From the NCBI GenBank assembly GCA_023384025.1, contig JAHDXX010000056.1:1-15055 (forward strand): DNA of 15,055 bases, in the 5' to 3' direction. Shown here piece after piece: positions 5,092 through 12,595 of the stretch. Source of the DNA: Sphingomonadaceae bacterium. GTDB taxonomy: Bacteria; Pseudomonadota; Alphaproteobacteria; Sphingomonadales; Sphingomonadaceae. The notes under the pieces are model-generated. The model made no database searches. It was not told the DNA's origin and was given only the letters and a program-made list of their open reading frames with translations. Position 1 is the first letter of the stretch. Each line of letters starts with the position of its first letter. The position numbers and the translations under genes were made by a program.

Positions 5092-6936
5092 TCAGGCCGT
5101 CTCGAGCTTGCGCTTGGCCTTCTTGCGCTCGTGCGGGTCGAGGATCGCCTTGCGCAGGCGGATGCTCTTGGGCGTCACTTCGACCATCTCGTCGTCGTCG
5201 ATATAGGCGATCGCCTGTTCCAGCGTCATGATCCGCGGCGGGGTGAGGCGGATCGCGTCATCCTTGCCGGTGGAGCGGAAGTTGGTCAGCTGCTTTGACT
5301 TGAGCGGGTTGACCTCGAGATCGTCCGGCTTGGCGTTCTCGCCGATCAGCATGCCTTCGTAGAGCTTTTCCTGCGGGCGCACGAACAGCACGCCGCGTTC
5401 CTCCAGCGCGTTGAGCGCATAAGCCACCGCTTCGCCGGTGGCGTTGGAGATCAGCACGCCGTTGGCGCGGCCTTCGATCGGGCCCTTGTAGGGGCCGTAC
5501 TTCTCGAACAGGCGGTTCATGATCCCGGTGCCGCGCGTGTCGGACAGGAATTCGCCGTGATAGCCGATCAGGCCGCGGCTGGGCGCGGAGAAGGTGATGC
5601 GGGTCTTGCCGCCGCCGCTGGGGCGCATGTCGGTCATCTCGGCCTTGCGCAGCGCCATCTTCTCGACGACCGTGCCCGAATGCTCGTCGTCGACGTCGAT
5701 CACGACGGTTTCGTAGGGCTCGGTTCGGTTGCCGTTCTCGTCTTCGCGGAACAGCACGCGCGGGCGGCTGATGCCGAGTTCGAACCCTTCGCGGCGCATG
5801 GTTTCGATCAGCACGCCGAGCTGCAATTCGCCGCGCCCGGCGACTTCGAAGCTGTCCTTGTCGGCGCTTTCAGTGACGCGGATGGCGACGTTGGATTCGG
5901 CCTCGCGCTCCAGACGGTCGCGGATCATGCGGCTGGTGACCTTGGTCCCCTCGCGCCCGGCCATGGGGGAGTCGTTGACCGCGAACCGCATCGACAGCGT
6001 CGGTGGATCGATCGGCTGGGCGTGGAGCGGCTCGGTCACATTCGGATCGGCGATGGTGTTCGACACCGTGGCGACGGTGAGGCCGGCAATGGAGATGATG
6101 TCGCCCGCGCGCGCTTCATCGACCGGAATGCGTTCCAGCCCGCGGAAGGCGAGCAGCTTAGAGGTGCGCCCGGTTTCGATCACCTTGCCGTCGCTGTCGA
6201 GCGCATGGATCGGCGAATTGACCTTGACCGTGCCCGACTGGACCTTGCCGGTCAGGATGCGGCCAAGGAAGTTGTCGCGGTCGAGCAGGGTGACGAGGAA
6301 CTTGAACGGGCCATCGAAGTCCGCGGCCGGCGGCGGCACGTGGTCGACGATCTTCTCGAACAGCGGGGTCAGCGTGCCTTCGCGCAAGCTCGGGTCTTCG
6401 TTGGCATAGCCGTTGCGGCCCGAGGCGTAGAGCACCGGGAAGTCGAGCTGCTCGTCATTGGCATCGAGGCTGACGAACAGGTCGAACACTTCGTCGAGCA
6501 CTTCCTGGATGCGCTCGTCCGGGCGGTCGATCTTGTTGACCACGACGATCGGCTTGAGGCCGAGTGCCAGCGCCTTGCCGGTGACGAACTTGGTCTGCGG
6601 CATCGCGCCTTCGGAGCTGTCGACCAGCAGGATCACGCCGTCGACCATGCTCAGGATGCGTTCCACCTCGCCGCCGAAGTCGGCGTGGCCGGGGGTATCG
6701 ACAATGTTGATCCGCGTGGGTTCGCCACCTCCCGGAGGGGCCCACTCGACCGAGGTGCATTTGGCCAGAATGGTGATCCCGCGTTCCTTTTCCAGGTCAT
6801 TCGAATCCATCGCGCGCTCTTCTACGCGCTGGTTGTCGCGGAAAGTGCCGGACTGGCGGAACAGCTGGTCGACGAGCGTGGTCTTGCCATGGTCGACGTG
6901 GGCGATGATCGCCACGTTGCGGAGATTCGCGGACAT
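5092..6936 (-). CDS. typA: Ribosome-associated GTPase TypA/BipA
   Basis: This is a translational GTPase that binds the ribosome and supports 50S assembly, growth at low temperature and stress responses. The 614-residue product is full length (E. coli BipA is 607). The GTPase domain has G1 HVDHGKTT (13-20), the EKERGITI switch (49-56), G3 DTPGHADF (80-87) and G4 NKID (134-137). A beta-barrel domain follows with Asp-Arg-Asp-Asn-Phe-Leu-Gly-Arg, then EF-G-like domains with VAGRGELQLGVLIE, and the BipA-specific C-terminal domain with PSRGLIGYHGEFL, Arg-Gly-Thr-Gly and Asn-Phe-Arg-Ser-Thr-Gly. The ATG at 6934-6936 gives the conserved MSANLRNVAIIAH start. A promoter candidate and a hairpin lie upstream at 6971-7025. 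Confidence 0.98.
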   Translation of the reverse strand: MSANLRNVAIIAHVDHGKTTLVDQLFRQSGTFRDNQRVEERAMDSNDLEKERGITILAKCTSVEWAPPGGGEPTRINIVDTPGHADFGGEVERILSMVDGVILLVDSSEGAMPQTKFVTGKALALGLKPIVVVNKIDRPDERIQEVLDEVFDLFVSLDANDEQLDFPVLYASGRNGYANEDPSLREGTLTPLFEKIVDHVPPPAADFDGPFKFLVTLLDRDNFLGRILTGKVQSGTVKVNSPIHALDSDGKVIETGRTSKLLAFRGLERIPVDEARAGDIISIAGLTVATVSNTIADPNVTEPLHAQPIDPPTLSMRFAVNDSPMAGREGTKVTSRMIRDRLEREAESNVAIRVTESADKDSFEVAGRGELQLGVLIETMRREGFELGISRPRVLFREDENGNRTEPYETVVIDVDDEHSGTVVEKMALRKAEMTDMRPSGGGKTRITFSAPSRGLIGYHGEFLSDTRGTGIMNRLFEKYGPYKGPIEGRANGVLISNATGEAVAYALNALEERGVLFVRPQEKLYEGMLIGENAKPDDLEVNPLKSKQLTNFRSTGKDDAIRLTPPRIMTLEQAIAYIDDDEMVEVTPKSIRLRKAILDPHERKKAKRKLETA

Positions 6937-6970
6937 GCGGGGTCTGGCCTTCGGTAACGGGGGCGGCTGC

Positions 6971-6990
6971 CATTGTGCAGCGCAACAATG
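6971..6990 (-). promoter_or_regulatory. Hairpin-forming dyad in the typA leader
   Basis: CATTGTGCAGCGCAACAATG has 6-base arms CATTGT and ACAATG, with an inner GC/GC pair and one bulged base. If typA transcription starts where the candidate boxes at 6997-7025 predict (near 6990), this hairpin would form at the very 5' end of the message. That could stabilise it or tune translation. A protein operator is the alternative. Confidence 0.3.
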
Positions 6991-6996
6991 CCGCGC

Positions 6997-7025
6997 CCGA
7001 TAGCGGAGCGAAGACCTTTCGGCAA
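6997..7025 (-). promoter_or_regulatory. Candidate typA promoter
   Basis: Read leftward, TTGCCG (complement of 7020-7025) and TATCGG (complement of 6997-7002) are separated by exactly 17 bases. They resemble alphaproteobacterial housekeeping -35 and -10 boxes. Transcription would begin near 6990, giving a leader of about 54 bases before the typA ATG. The call rests on visual match only. Confidence 0.35.
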
Positions 7026-7158
7026 GGGCAGTGCGCGCTGGGGGCGATGGGCGGATTTGTCCTATGCCGGATCGTGGCGGCGCGGTAGGATTGCGTCACG
7101 ATCGCTCGAACTTTTTGGCTTCAGCGCGGGATGCAGGGGTTCCCGCCGGGGGGTGGGC

Positions 7159-7836
7159 ATGGCCGAGCATGATGATGCCAATGGCGAGCAGGCGCGCAAC
7201 CAGTCCCGGCGTGGCCGCCCGTCCGGCGACGATCCGACGCTGAACCAGCGCAAGACCGCCGCGCGGCTTTGCCTCCTCGCGATGTCAGGACTGGTGTTTT
7301 TCCTTGTCACCATCGTGATTGCGTCAATCCGCCAGCCGCCAGTGCAAGGCGCAGCCAAGGGGTGGGAATCGGAAAGTGGCGTCGTGTGGGAAATCATGGC
7401 GTGGCTCGGTGAAAACCTGGGGGATTGGGCCTTGTCCCTCGGAGTTCTGGCGACCCTCGCTACGCTTCTGATTGCCGCCTTTACCGACCTCTACAAGTCG
7501 AACCGGCTGCTTCCGGTCCTTGTGAGCCTGCTTGCCACAGCGATCGTGCTGGCGGGCATGGCCTATTTCATGACCACCCGTTGGAGTGAAGTAACTGGCG
7601 CAATTGTCTTCGCCATGTCTACTCAACCGTGTCCTCCGTGTCCCGATTGCGCCTCACTTATCGATAGCCCTGAGGCCCGACTGGAGTGCGGGCTGTCGCT
7701 CATAGGCGGTTTCTGGAAGGCCTTGCTGGTCTGGCTGGCAACATCGCTCGCGACCTGCCTTGGCCTCAAGTTGCCGTCGGTGACCAGAGCGTTGGAGAAA
7801 TTGCGTGGCAATGCTGGTGGGGGAGACGGATCATGA
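7159..7836 (+). CDS. Four-helix inner-membrane protein of unknown function with a CPPCPDC loop
   Basis: I do not recognise this 225-residue protein. A hydrophilic N-terminus (about 1-35, rich in Asp, Arg and Gln) precedes four hydrophobic helices at roughly 37-57, 90-109, 116-138 and 183-204. Between helices 3 and 4 lies a cysteine cluster CPPCPDC (Cys158, 161, 164), with Cys177 nearby. That is suggestive of metal or disulfide chemistry, though no known domain fits. With the N-terminus inside, this loop would be cytoplasmic. The ATG at 7159 follows a G-rich stretch. The stop (7834-7836) overlaps the ATG of the next gene as ATGA, so the two are coupled. Codon use is less GC-skewed than in typA or the TonB receptor, which hints at acquisition. 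No homologue comes to mind. Confidence 0.75.
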   Translation: MAEHDDANGEQARNQSRRGRPSGDDPTLNQRKTAARLCLLAMSGLVFFLVTIVIASIRQPPVQGAAKGWESESGVVWEIMAWLGENLGDWALSLGVLATLATLLIAAFTDLYKSNRLLPVLVSLLATAIVLAGMAYFMTTRWSEVTGAIVFAMSTQPCPPCPDCASLIDSPEARLECGLSLIGGFWKALLVWLATSLATCLGLKLPSVTRALEKLRGNAGGGDGS

Positions 7837-9101
7837 TCGTGGACAAGAACAGTCGGGGCGGGAAGCGCGCCCGTTATGCGTTTTGCGGTATCCTGTCGGC
7901 TTTGGGTGCCGCCTGTCCGGTCATGGCCCAGGATGGAAGCGGCAATGTCGACTTGCGTCTCGAGTGGAAGCCTGACGCCAGAATTCCGACCCACGTTCGC
8001 GCACAGGGGCAGGGCGGAGTTGGTGATGCCATCGCCCAAGGAACTACCAGCTGGCAAAGGCAGGTCGGGCGGCGACAATCTGCCCCGGGTAAGCCGCATA
8101 CGGTTGGAGCATCACTGTCCTTCGGGGGGAATTACTATCCGCTCGAATTCCGTATCCCCAGAGATCGGAGCAAGGTCGCTTACGATGTGAGTGCGCGCCT
8201 AATGGCATGCAACCAAAACTCAGTTGCGGCACTGGAGGCGGCAGCACACGGGATATCAGATCCGCTCGACGCACCGGGAGTCATACTGACCGGACGTTTA
8301 CTCTATGACCAATGCCTTGCTTCGTCGGCACCCCCATCGCGACGAAGCAAGGTCTCCGAAATCATGGCGGATCTGGTTTGTGCGATATCGTCAAGTTCCG
8401 GTGACTTCGATGCGAGTGGCGTACTCACGCCGGTCAGAAGCGCCATGTCGCCGGCACAGATCAGCGCGCTGGACGCATGTGGCCAGCAGGGAGTGAAGAC
8501 GTTCCTGACGGACGCCAGAAACGGCTACCGCGCATTGCGTAACAAGGGCGATCGCAGCCTAGCGCTGATCGCCCTGCGAGAGTTGGCCGAAATGGCGGGC
8601 ACTGACGAACTCGGGCCATTGCTTGACGAGATCGGTTTTGACCTGTCAGTCGAAAGAACCAGCTTTGTCAATTCGGTCCTGACAGAATATCGTGCGGAAG
8701 GTCAGGCCGGTTCCACCGATTTTGGAGCAAGGTTCGGGCAATTGCTGGAACTGGAGCAGTTGGCCGCAACCAGCGATTTGCAGTCTGCATTCGCATCGGC
8801 GGGTTTCGACCCGGTCCAGGAGCGCGCTCTTATTGCAGCTCCACTCATGGCGGAACTCCAGGGTGCGCTGTTCGCCGCCCAGGACCCGCGCAGCATAGAC
8901 TTCGCCTCGGTGAGCAGAAAGCAGGTCCTACTCGATCAGCTAGTCGGCACCGCTGCGGCAGTGGACGGGGCGAGTGTTCTGGCAGCAGCAAGTCTCAGCG
9001 CGACCGATGTCAGCGCTCTGCAATCGCAGAAGAATGTCCAGCTTGACTGGATCAAGGCACTTGACCGGGCCGAAAGCGTGCAGCGGGGCGGCGTCGACTA
9101 G
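7833..9101 (+). CDS. Secreted or periplasmic protein of unknown function, coupled to the upstream membrane protein
   Basis: I do not recognise this 422-residue protein. It begins with a basic segment (KNSRGGKRAR) and a hydrophobic stretch, YAFCGILSALGAACPVMA, followed by QDG. This is a good Sec signal peptide with cleavage expected after Ala32. The next region has beta character (VDLRLEWKPDARIPTHV, then SLSFGGNYYPLEFRIPRD). From about residue 130 onward the protein is mostly alpha-helical and Ala-rich. The mature part has four cysteines (126, 161, 183, 216), enough for two disulfides. The ATG at 7833 is preceded by GGGGGAG at good spacing and overlaps the previous stop, so both proteins are probably made together. 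An envelope function with its membrane partner is inferred from this coupling alone. An inverted repeat begins nine bases after its stop. Confidence 0.75.
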   Translation: MIVDKNSRGGKRARYAFCGILSALGAACPVMAQDGSGNVDLRLEWKPDARIPTHVRAQGQGGVGDAIAQGTTSWQRQVGRRQSAPGKPHTVGASLSFGGNYYPLEFRIPRDRSKVAYDVSARLMACNQNSVAALEAAAHGISDPLDAPGVILTGRLLYDQCLASSAPPSRRSKVSEIMADLVCAISSSSGDFDASGVLTPVRSAMSPAQISALDACGQQGVKTFLTDARNGYRALRNKGDRSLALIALRELAEMAGTDELGPLLDEIGFDLSVERTSFVNSVLTEYRAEGQAGSTDFGARFGQLLELEQLAATSDLQSAFASAGFDPVQERALIAAPLMAELQGALFAAQDPRSIDFASVSRKQVLLDQLVGTAAAVDGASVLAAASLSATDVSALQSQKNVQLDWIKALDRAESVQRGGVD

Positions 9102-9109
9102 TCAGCTTT

Positions 9110-9161
9110 TGCGGATTGGTTTGGCGGCTGTCCACTGTGTCCGCGCAGCCACAATCCGCAC
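9110..9161. repeat. Nested inverted repeat after the unknown gene pair
   Basis: TGCGGATTG (9110-9118) is the exact reverse complement of CAATCCGCA (9153-9161). Inside it, GGCTG (9127-9131) pairs with CAGCC (9147-9151), so RNA could form a two-level hairpin starting nine bases after the upstream stop codon. There is no T-run behind it, so it is not a standard intrinsic terminator. 3'-end protection or Rho-assisted termination is possible. Confidence 0.45.
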
Positions 9162-9166
9162 GGCTC

Positions 9167-9221
9167 CGTGCATAGCCCTGAAATGTCGCTTGAGGCCGGA
9201 CTCGCGCAGGCCTATGCACGG
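9167..9221. promoter_or_regulatory. Long inverted repeat in the TonB receptor leader
   Basis: CCGTGCATAG (9167-9176) and CTATGCACGG (9212-9221) are perfect 10-base arms 35 bases apart, and they end 66 bases before the receptor ATG. A weak -35-like TTGAGG (9190-9195) and a 17-base spacer would place a -10-like TATGCA (9213-9218) inside the right arm. The arms could therefore be paired operator half-sites for a repressor bound across a DNA loop, or the stem of an RNA switch. Neither is proven. Confidence 0.4.
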
Positions 9222-9287
9222 CGGTATCAAGCGGTGGTTGTCTCTCTCCCCTCGTTTCAAGGGCCGCCGCATGGAAGAGGAGCTATC

Positions 9288-11924
9288 ATGAAGATCCAAT
9301 CGACCGGTTTTGCCGGCCGTCGCCCGCTGCTTCTGGCAGGCGCCGCCGCTTTCGCGTTCTCGATCCCCACCGCTGCCTTCGCGCAGGATGCCGGCGGCGA
9401 AGAAGAAGCCGCCAATGACTTCGGCAACGAAATCGTCGTCACCGCGACCAAGCGTGAACAGACGCTGCAGGAAACCCCGATCTCCGTCTCGGTGACCAGC
9501 GGCGAAACCATCGAGCAGGCGCAGATCCGCGACGTGCTCGACCTCCAGACCGTGGCTCCGTCGCTGCGCGTCAGCCAGCTGCAGAACTCCTCGTCCTCGA
9601 CCTTCATCATCCGCGGCTTCGGCAACGGCGACAACAACTTCGGCATCGAGCCTTCGGTCGGCGTGTTCATCGACGGCGTGTTCCGCTCGCGCTCGGCCTC
9701 GTCGCTCAACGACCTTGCCAACGTGCAGCGCATCGAAGTGCTGAACGGGCCGCAATCGACCCTGTTCGGCAAGAACGCCTCGGCCGGCGTGATCTCGGTG
9801 ATTACCCGCGCGCCGCAGTTCGAATTCGGCGGCTCGATCGAAGCGGGCTACGGCAACTTCAACGACATTCGCCTGAAGGGCGACGTGACCGGCCCGATCA
9901 CCGATACGATCGCGTTCTCGATCGACGGCAGCTACAACAAGCGCGACGGTTACGGCACGATCGTCAACCTCAACGAAGACGTGAACACCCGCAACCGCTG
10001 GACCGCGCGCGGCCAGCTGCTGTTCGAACCGTCAGATTCGCTCAGCATCCGCCTGATCGGTGACTATTCGAACATCGACGAGGCCTGCTGCGTGGTCAGC
10101 ACACTGGTCGCCGGGGCGACCGCCCCGGCCGTGTTTGCTGTTGGCGGCGCGCTCAGCACCGACTTCTTCAGCTACGACATCTTCCTCAACAAGGTGCCGG
10201 AAAACCGCGTGAAGAACTACGGCGGTTCGGCGCAGGTCAACTGGGAAGCCGGCCCGCTGACAGTGACCTCGATCACCGCCTATCGCGAACTGAAGAACTT
10301 CGTCGATCAGGACGTCGATTTCACCAGCGCCGACATCATCAGCGAAATCCGCGACCAGCAGGTTGAAACCTTCACCCAGGAACTGCGCGTGGCGTCGGAC
10401 TTCGACGGCCCGCTCAACTTCCTGCTCGGCGGCTTCTACTTCGACGAGTCGATCACGCAGGAAAGCCAGCTCAATGTTGGTGCGGCGGCGCGATCTTTTT
10501 TCACATTGCTTGCGCGCGGGGCGTCGGGTAATCCGCTTTTTTCGTTCAATGCGTTGGAAACCCCGACTGCGCTTGGCGTCCCGCAGAATAGCATTTTTTC
10601 GCCCGGCCTGCTGACCTCCGAAGTCTACGGCATGGACAACACGTCGTGGTCGGTGTTCGGGACGCTCGATTTCGAGCCGGTTGACGGTCTCGTGTTCACG
10701 GCCGGGTTCAACTACACCGACGACAAGAAGGACTTCGCGCTCGCCGGGCAGGCTTTCGACGAACTGTCCAACATAAACTTGGTTGATCGGTTCATCACGC
10801 TTGCCACCGTCGGCGCAGTGCAAAACCGGGCACAATTCCTAGCGTTGCCTGCAGCGAATCAAGCGTTCTTGGGAGCGCTCGCAACGACAGCCTGTACACC
10901 GACATCGGCGCCCAATAGCTGCAATCCGCTGCTTGGCTTGGCGCCGTTCCAGTTCCAGCCGCCGTTCCTGACCATCCCCAACGCAGTCGAGGATGGCCGC
11001 ACCCGCGACGACAAGCTGACCTACACGCTGCGCGCTGCCTACGAGATCAGCAGCGCCATCAACGTCTATGTCAGCTACGCTACCGGCTACAAGGCAAGCT
11101 CGGTCAACCTGTCGCGTGACAGCCGCCCGCTGTTCGGGGATTACATCCCCGGCCCGCGGCCCGTTTTGCCGGATGGCAGCAGGCCATCTGTGCTGGCTGG
11201 CAGCTCGTTCCTTTCGCCGTCGTCCCCGATAACCAATGCGGGATTGCCAATTACCAACCTGACCACCGGTTCGCGCTTCGCCGGGCCGGAAGAAGCGGAA
11301 GTGTGGGAAGTGGGCTTCAAGGGCCAGTGGCCGGGCCTCAGCGTGAACCTCGCGCTGTTCGACCAGACGCTCAAGGGCTTCCAGAGCTTCCTGTTCACCG
11401 GCACCGGCTTCCAGCTCAACAACGCGGGTGAACAGTCGGTCAAGGGCTTCGAACTCGACACCCGGATCCAGCCGACCGACAGCCTGGTGTTCACCTTCGC
11501 GATGACCTACCTCGACCCGGTGTTCGACAGCTTCGTGGGCAGCCCGACCGGCGACCTTACGGGCCTGCGTCCGGGCGGGATTCCGTCGTGGAACATCGCC
11601 ACTTCGGCAACCCACACGCTGGAATTCGATGCCGGGCATCGCTGGATCAACCGGATCGATTTCAGCCACGAGAGCAACACGCTGATCAACACCAACGGTC
11701 TGCCGACCGCCGGTCCGAACAACTTCAAGCGTGAAGTGAACCTGGTCAACGCGTCCAGCACCTTCGCGCTCGAGAACGGGGTCGAAGTCGGCGTGTGGGC
11801 ACGCAACCTGCTCAACGACAAGTACATCCTCACGGTGTTCGACGGCGTGGCGCAGGCCGGAACCGTCTCGGGCTACCCGAGCGCACCGCGCACCTACGGC
11901 GCAGTGGTCCGCTTCAAGTTCTGA
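9288..11924 (+). CDS. TonB-dependent outer-membrane receptor
   Basis: This 878-residue protein imports a scarce ligand across the outer membrane, powered by TonB-ExbBD. A signal peptide occupies residues 1-32 (cut after TAAFA). The TonB box EIVVTATKR lies at about 48-56. The plug domain carries ETPISVSV, FIIRGFG, GVFIDGVFRSR and RIEVLNGPQSTLFGKNASAGVI. A 22-strand type barrel follows and ends with the aromatic terminus YGAVVRFKF. The ATG at 9288 has a strong AAGAGGAG ribosome site. Most of the gene uses nearly only G/C-ending optimal codons, but three patches (about 10470-10605, 10765-10935 and 11160-11265) switch to common A/T-ending and rare codons; they probably encode surface loops. One holds a Cys pair (CTPTSAPNSC), a likely disulfide. 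The substrate is not identifiable; sphingomonads have many such receptors. Confidence 0.95.
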   Translation: MKIQSTGFAGRRPLLLAGAAAFAFSIPTAAFAQDAGGEEEAANDFGNEIVVTATKREQTLQETPISVSVTSGETIEQAQIRDVLDLQTVAPSLRVSQLQNSSSSTFIIRGFGNGDNNFGIEPSVGVFIDGVFRSRSASSLNDLANVQRIEVLNGPQSTLFGKNASAGVISVITRAPQFEFGGSIEAGYGNFNDIRLKGDVTGPITDTIAFSIDGSYNKRDGYGTIVNLNEDVNTRNRWTARGQLLFEPSDSLSIRLIGDYSNIDEACCVVSTLVAGATAPAVFAVGGALSTDFFSYDIFLNKVPENRVKNYGGSAQVNWEAGPLTVTSITAYRELKNFVDQDVDFTSADIISEIRDQQVETFTQELRVASDFDGPLNFLLGGFYFDESITQESQLNVGAAARSFFTLLARGASGNPLFSFNALETPTALGVPQNSIFSPGLLTSEVYGMDNTSWSVFGTLDFEPVDGLVFTAGFNYTDDKKDFALAGQAFDELSNINLVDRFITLATVGAVQNRAQFLALPAANQAFLGALATTACTPTSAPNSCNPLLGLAPFQFQPPFLTIPNAVEDGRTRDDKLTYTLRAAYEISSAINVYVSYATGYKASSVNLSRDSRPLFGDYIPGPRPVLPDGSRPSVLAGSSFLSPSSPITNAGLPITNLTTGSRFAGPEEAEVWEVGFKGQWPGLSVNLALFDQTLKGFQSFLFTGTGFQLNNAGEQSVKGFELDTRIQPTDSLVFTFAMTYLDPVFDSFVGSPTGDLTGLRPGGIPSWNIATSATHTLEFDAGHRWINRIDFSHESNTLINTNGLPTAGPNNFKREVNLVNASSTFALENGVEVGVWARNLLNDKYILTVFDGVAQAGTVSGYPSAPRTYGAVVRFKF

Positions 11925-11949
11925 GCCATTCGCTCAGGCGACCAAAGGG

Positions 11950-11984
11950 AAGGGGTTCCGCTACGGCGGGGCCCCTTTTTCTTT
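11950..11984 (+). terminator. Intrinsic terminator of the TonB receptor gene
   Basis: AAGGGGTTCCGC (11950-11961) pairs over 12 positions with GCGGGGCCCCTT (11966-11977), two of them G-U. The loop is TACG, a very stable UNCG-type tetraloop closed by C-G. The T-rich run TTTTTCTTT follows directly, starting at 11976. It sits 26 bases after the receptor stop codon. Confidence 0.92.
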
Positions 11985-12055
11985 GCCAGAGCGGTTTATG
12001 TGTGGTTTTCTCCCCGAACGGGCGGGCACGCCCGGCAATTTGGGGGAGGACTGAG

Positions 12056-12460
12056 ATGGAATGGATGTTTTTGCCGTATAAGCGTTATGCGGATTTTTCG
12101 GGCCGATCACGGCGTAAGGAGTACTGGATGTTCATCCTGTTCACTGTGATCGTCTATGCTGCACTCGTGTTCCTTGGCGGCGGCCTGGACACGATGGATG
12201 ATCCCACTGCCGAGGCTGAATTCGGTATCTGGCAGATTCTGCTGGTGATCTTTGCGCTGGGCACTTTCATCCCGGCGCTGGCGGTGCAGGTGCGCCGTTT
12301 CCATGATCAGGACAAGTCGGGCTGGTTCGTGCTCCTCGGCTTCATTCCCTTCGTCGGAGGACTGATCGTTCTGGTCTTCATGTGCCTGGAAGGCACGGCG
12401 GGACCGAACCGGTTCGGCGCCGATCCCAAAGGCCGGGCGGACACGAGCGTGTTCGAATAA
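12056..12460 (+). CDS. DUF805 family inner-membrane protein
   Basis: This 134-residue protein matches the DUF805 pattern: an aromatic N-terminus with YKRYADFSGRSRRKEYW, three hydrophobic segments (about 25-43, 58-78 and 90-110), the conserved VRRFHDQDKSGW stretch (79-90), and a C-terminal Gly-Pro-Asn-Arg-Phe-Gly-Ala-Asp-Pro tail, where other members have similar wording. The ATG at 12056 follows an excellent ribosome site (GGGGGAGGA, five bases away). It stands between two intrinsic terminators and so is probably transcribed alone. The family is widespread and its function is unknown. Confidence 0.92.
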   Translation: MEWMFLPYKRYADFSGRSRRKEYWMFILFTVIVYAALVFLGGGLDTMDDPTAEAEFGIWQILLVIFALGTFIPALAVQVRRFHDQDKSGWFVLLGFIPFVGGLIVLVFMCLEGTAGPNRFGADPKGRADTSVFE

Positions 12461-12506
12461 CCGCTCGCTGCTGTAGGCGGGCGACCGCCTGCCAGTCAGG
12501 AAAACG

Positions 12507-12537
12507 AAAGGGGCCCTGCTGAGCGGGGCCCCTTTTC
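12507..12537. terminator. Bidirectional intrinsic terminator between convergent genes
   Basis: AAAGGGGCCC (12507-12516) and GGGCCCCTTT (12526-12535) form a perfect 10-base stem around a 9-base loop. TTTT lies on the right side. On the left, the A-rich AAAACGAAA reads as a U-rich tail for leftward transcripts. It separates the rightward DUF805 gene from the leftward ABC permease gene. Confidence 0.9.
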
Positions 12538-12595
12538 ATTGCGGGCGCGAAAGCTCCGGCCCCGGACCGGCTCCTGGACCGGTCTGACTGTGCGC

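Noticed and set aside
4190..5206. Rightward open frame opposite the DUF4424 gene
   Set aside because: No domain or signal, biased composition, and it overlaps two well-supported leftward genes.
5557..6957. Long rightward open frame opposite typA
   Set aside because: Low-complexity Ala/Asp/His/Val composition mirrors typA codons. The leftward typA is certain.
10032..11669. Leftward frames opposite the TonB receptor
   Set aside because: They are antisense shadows rich in Arg, Glu and Val with no recognisable fold. The receptor frame has a complete signal, plug and barrel terminus.
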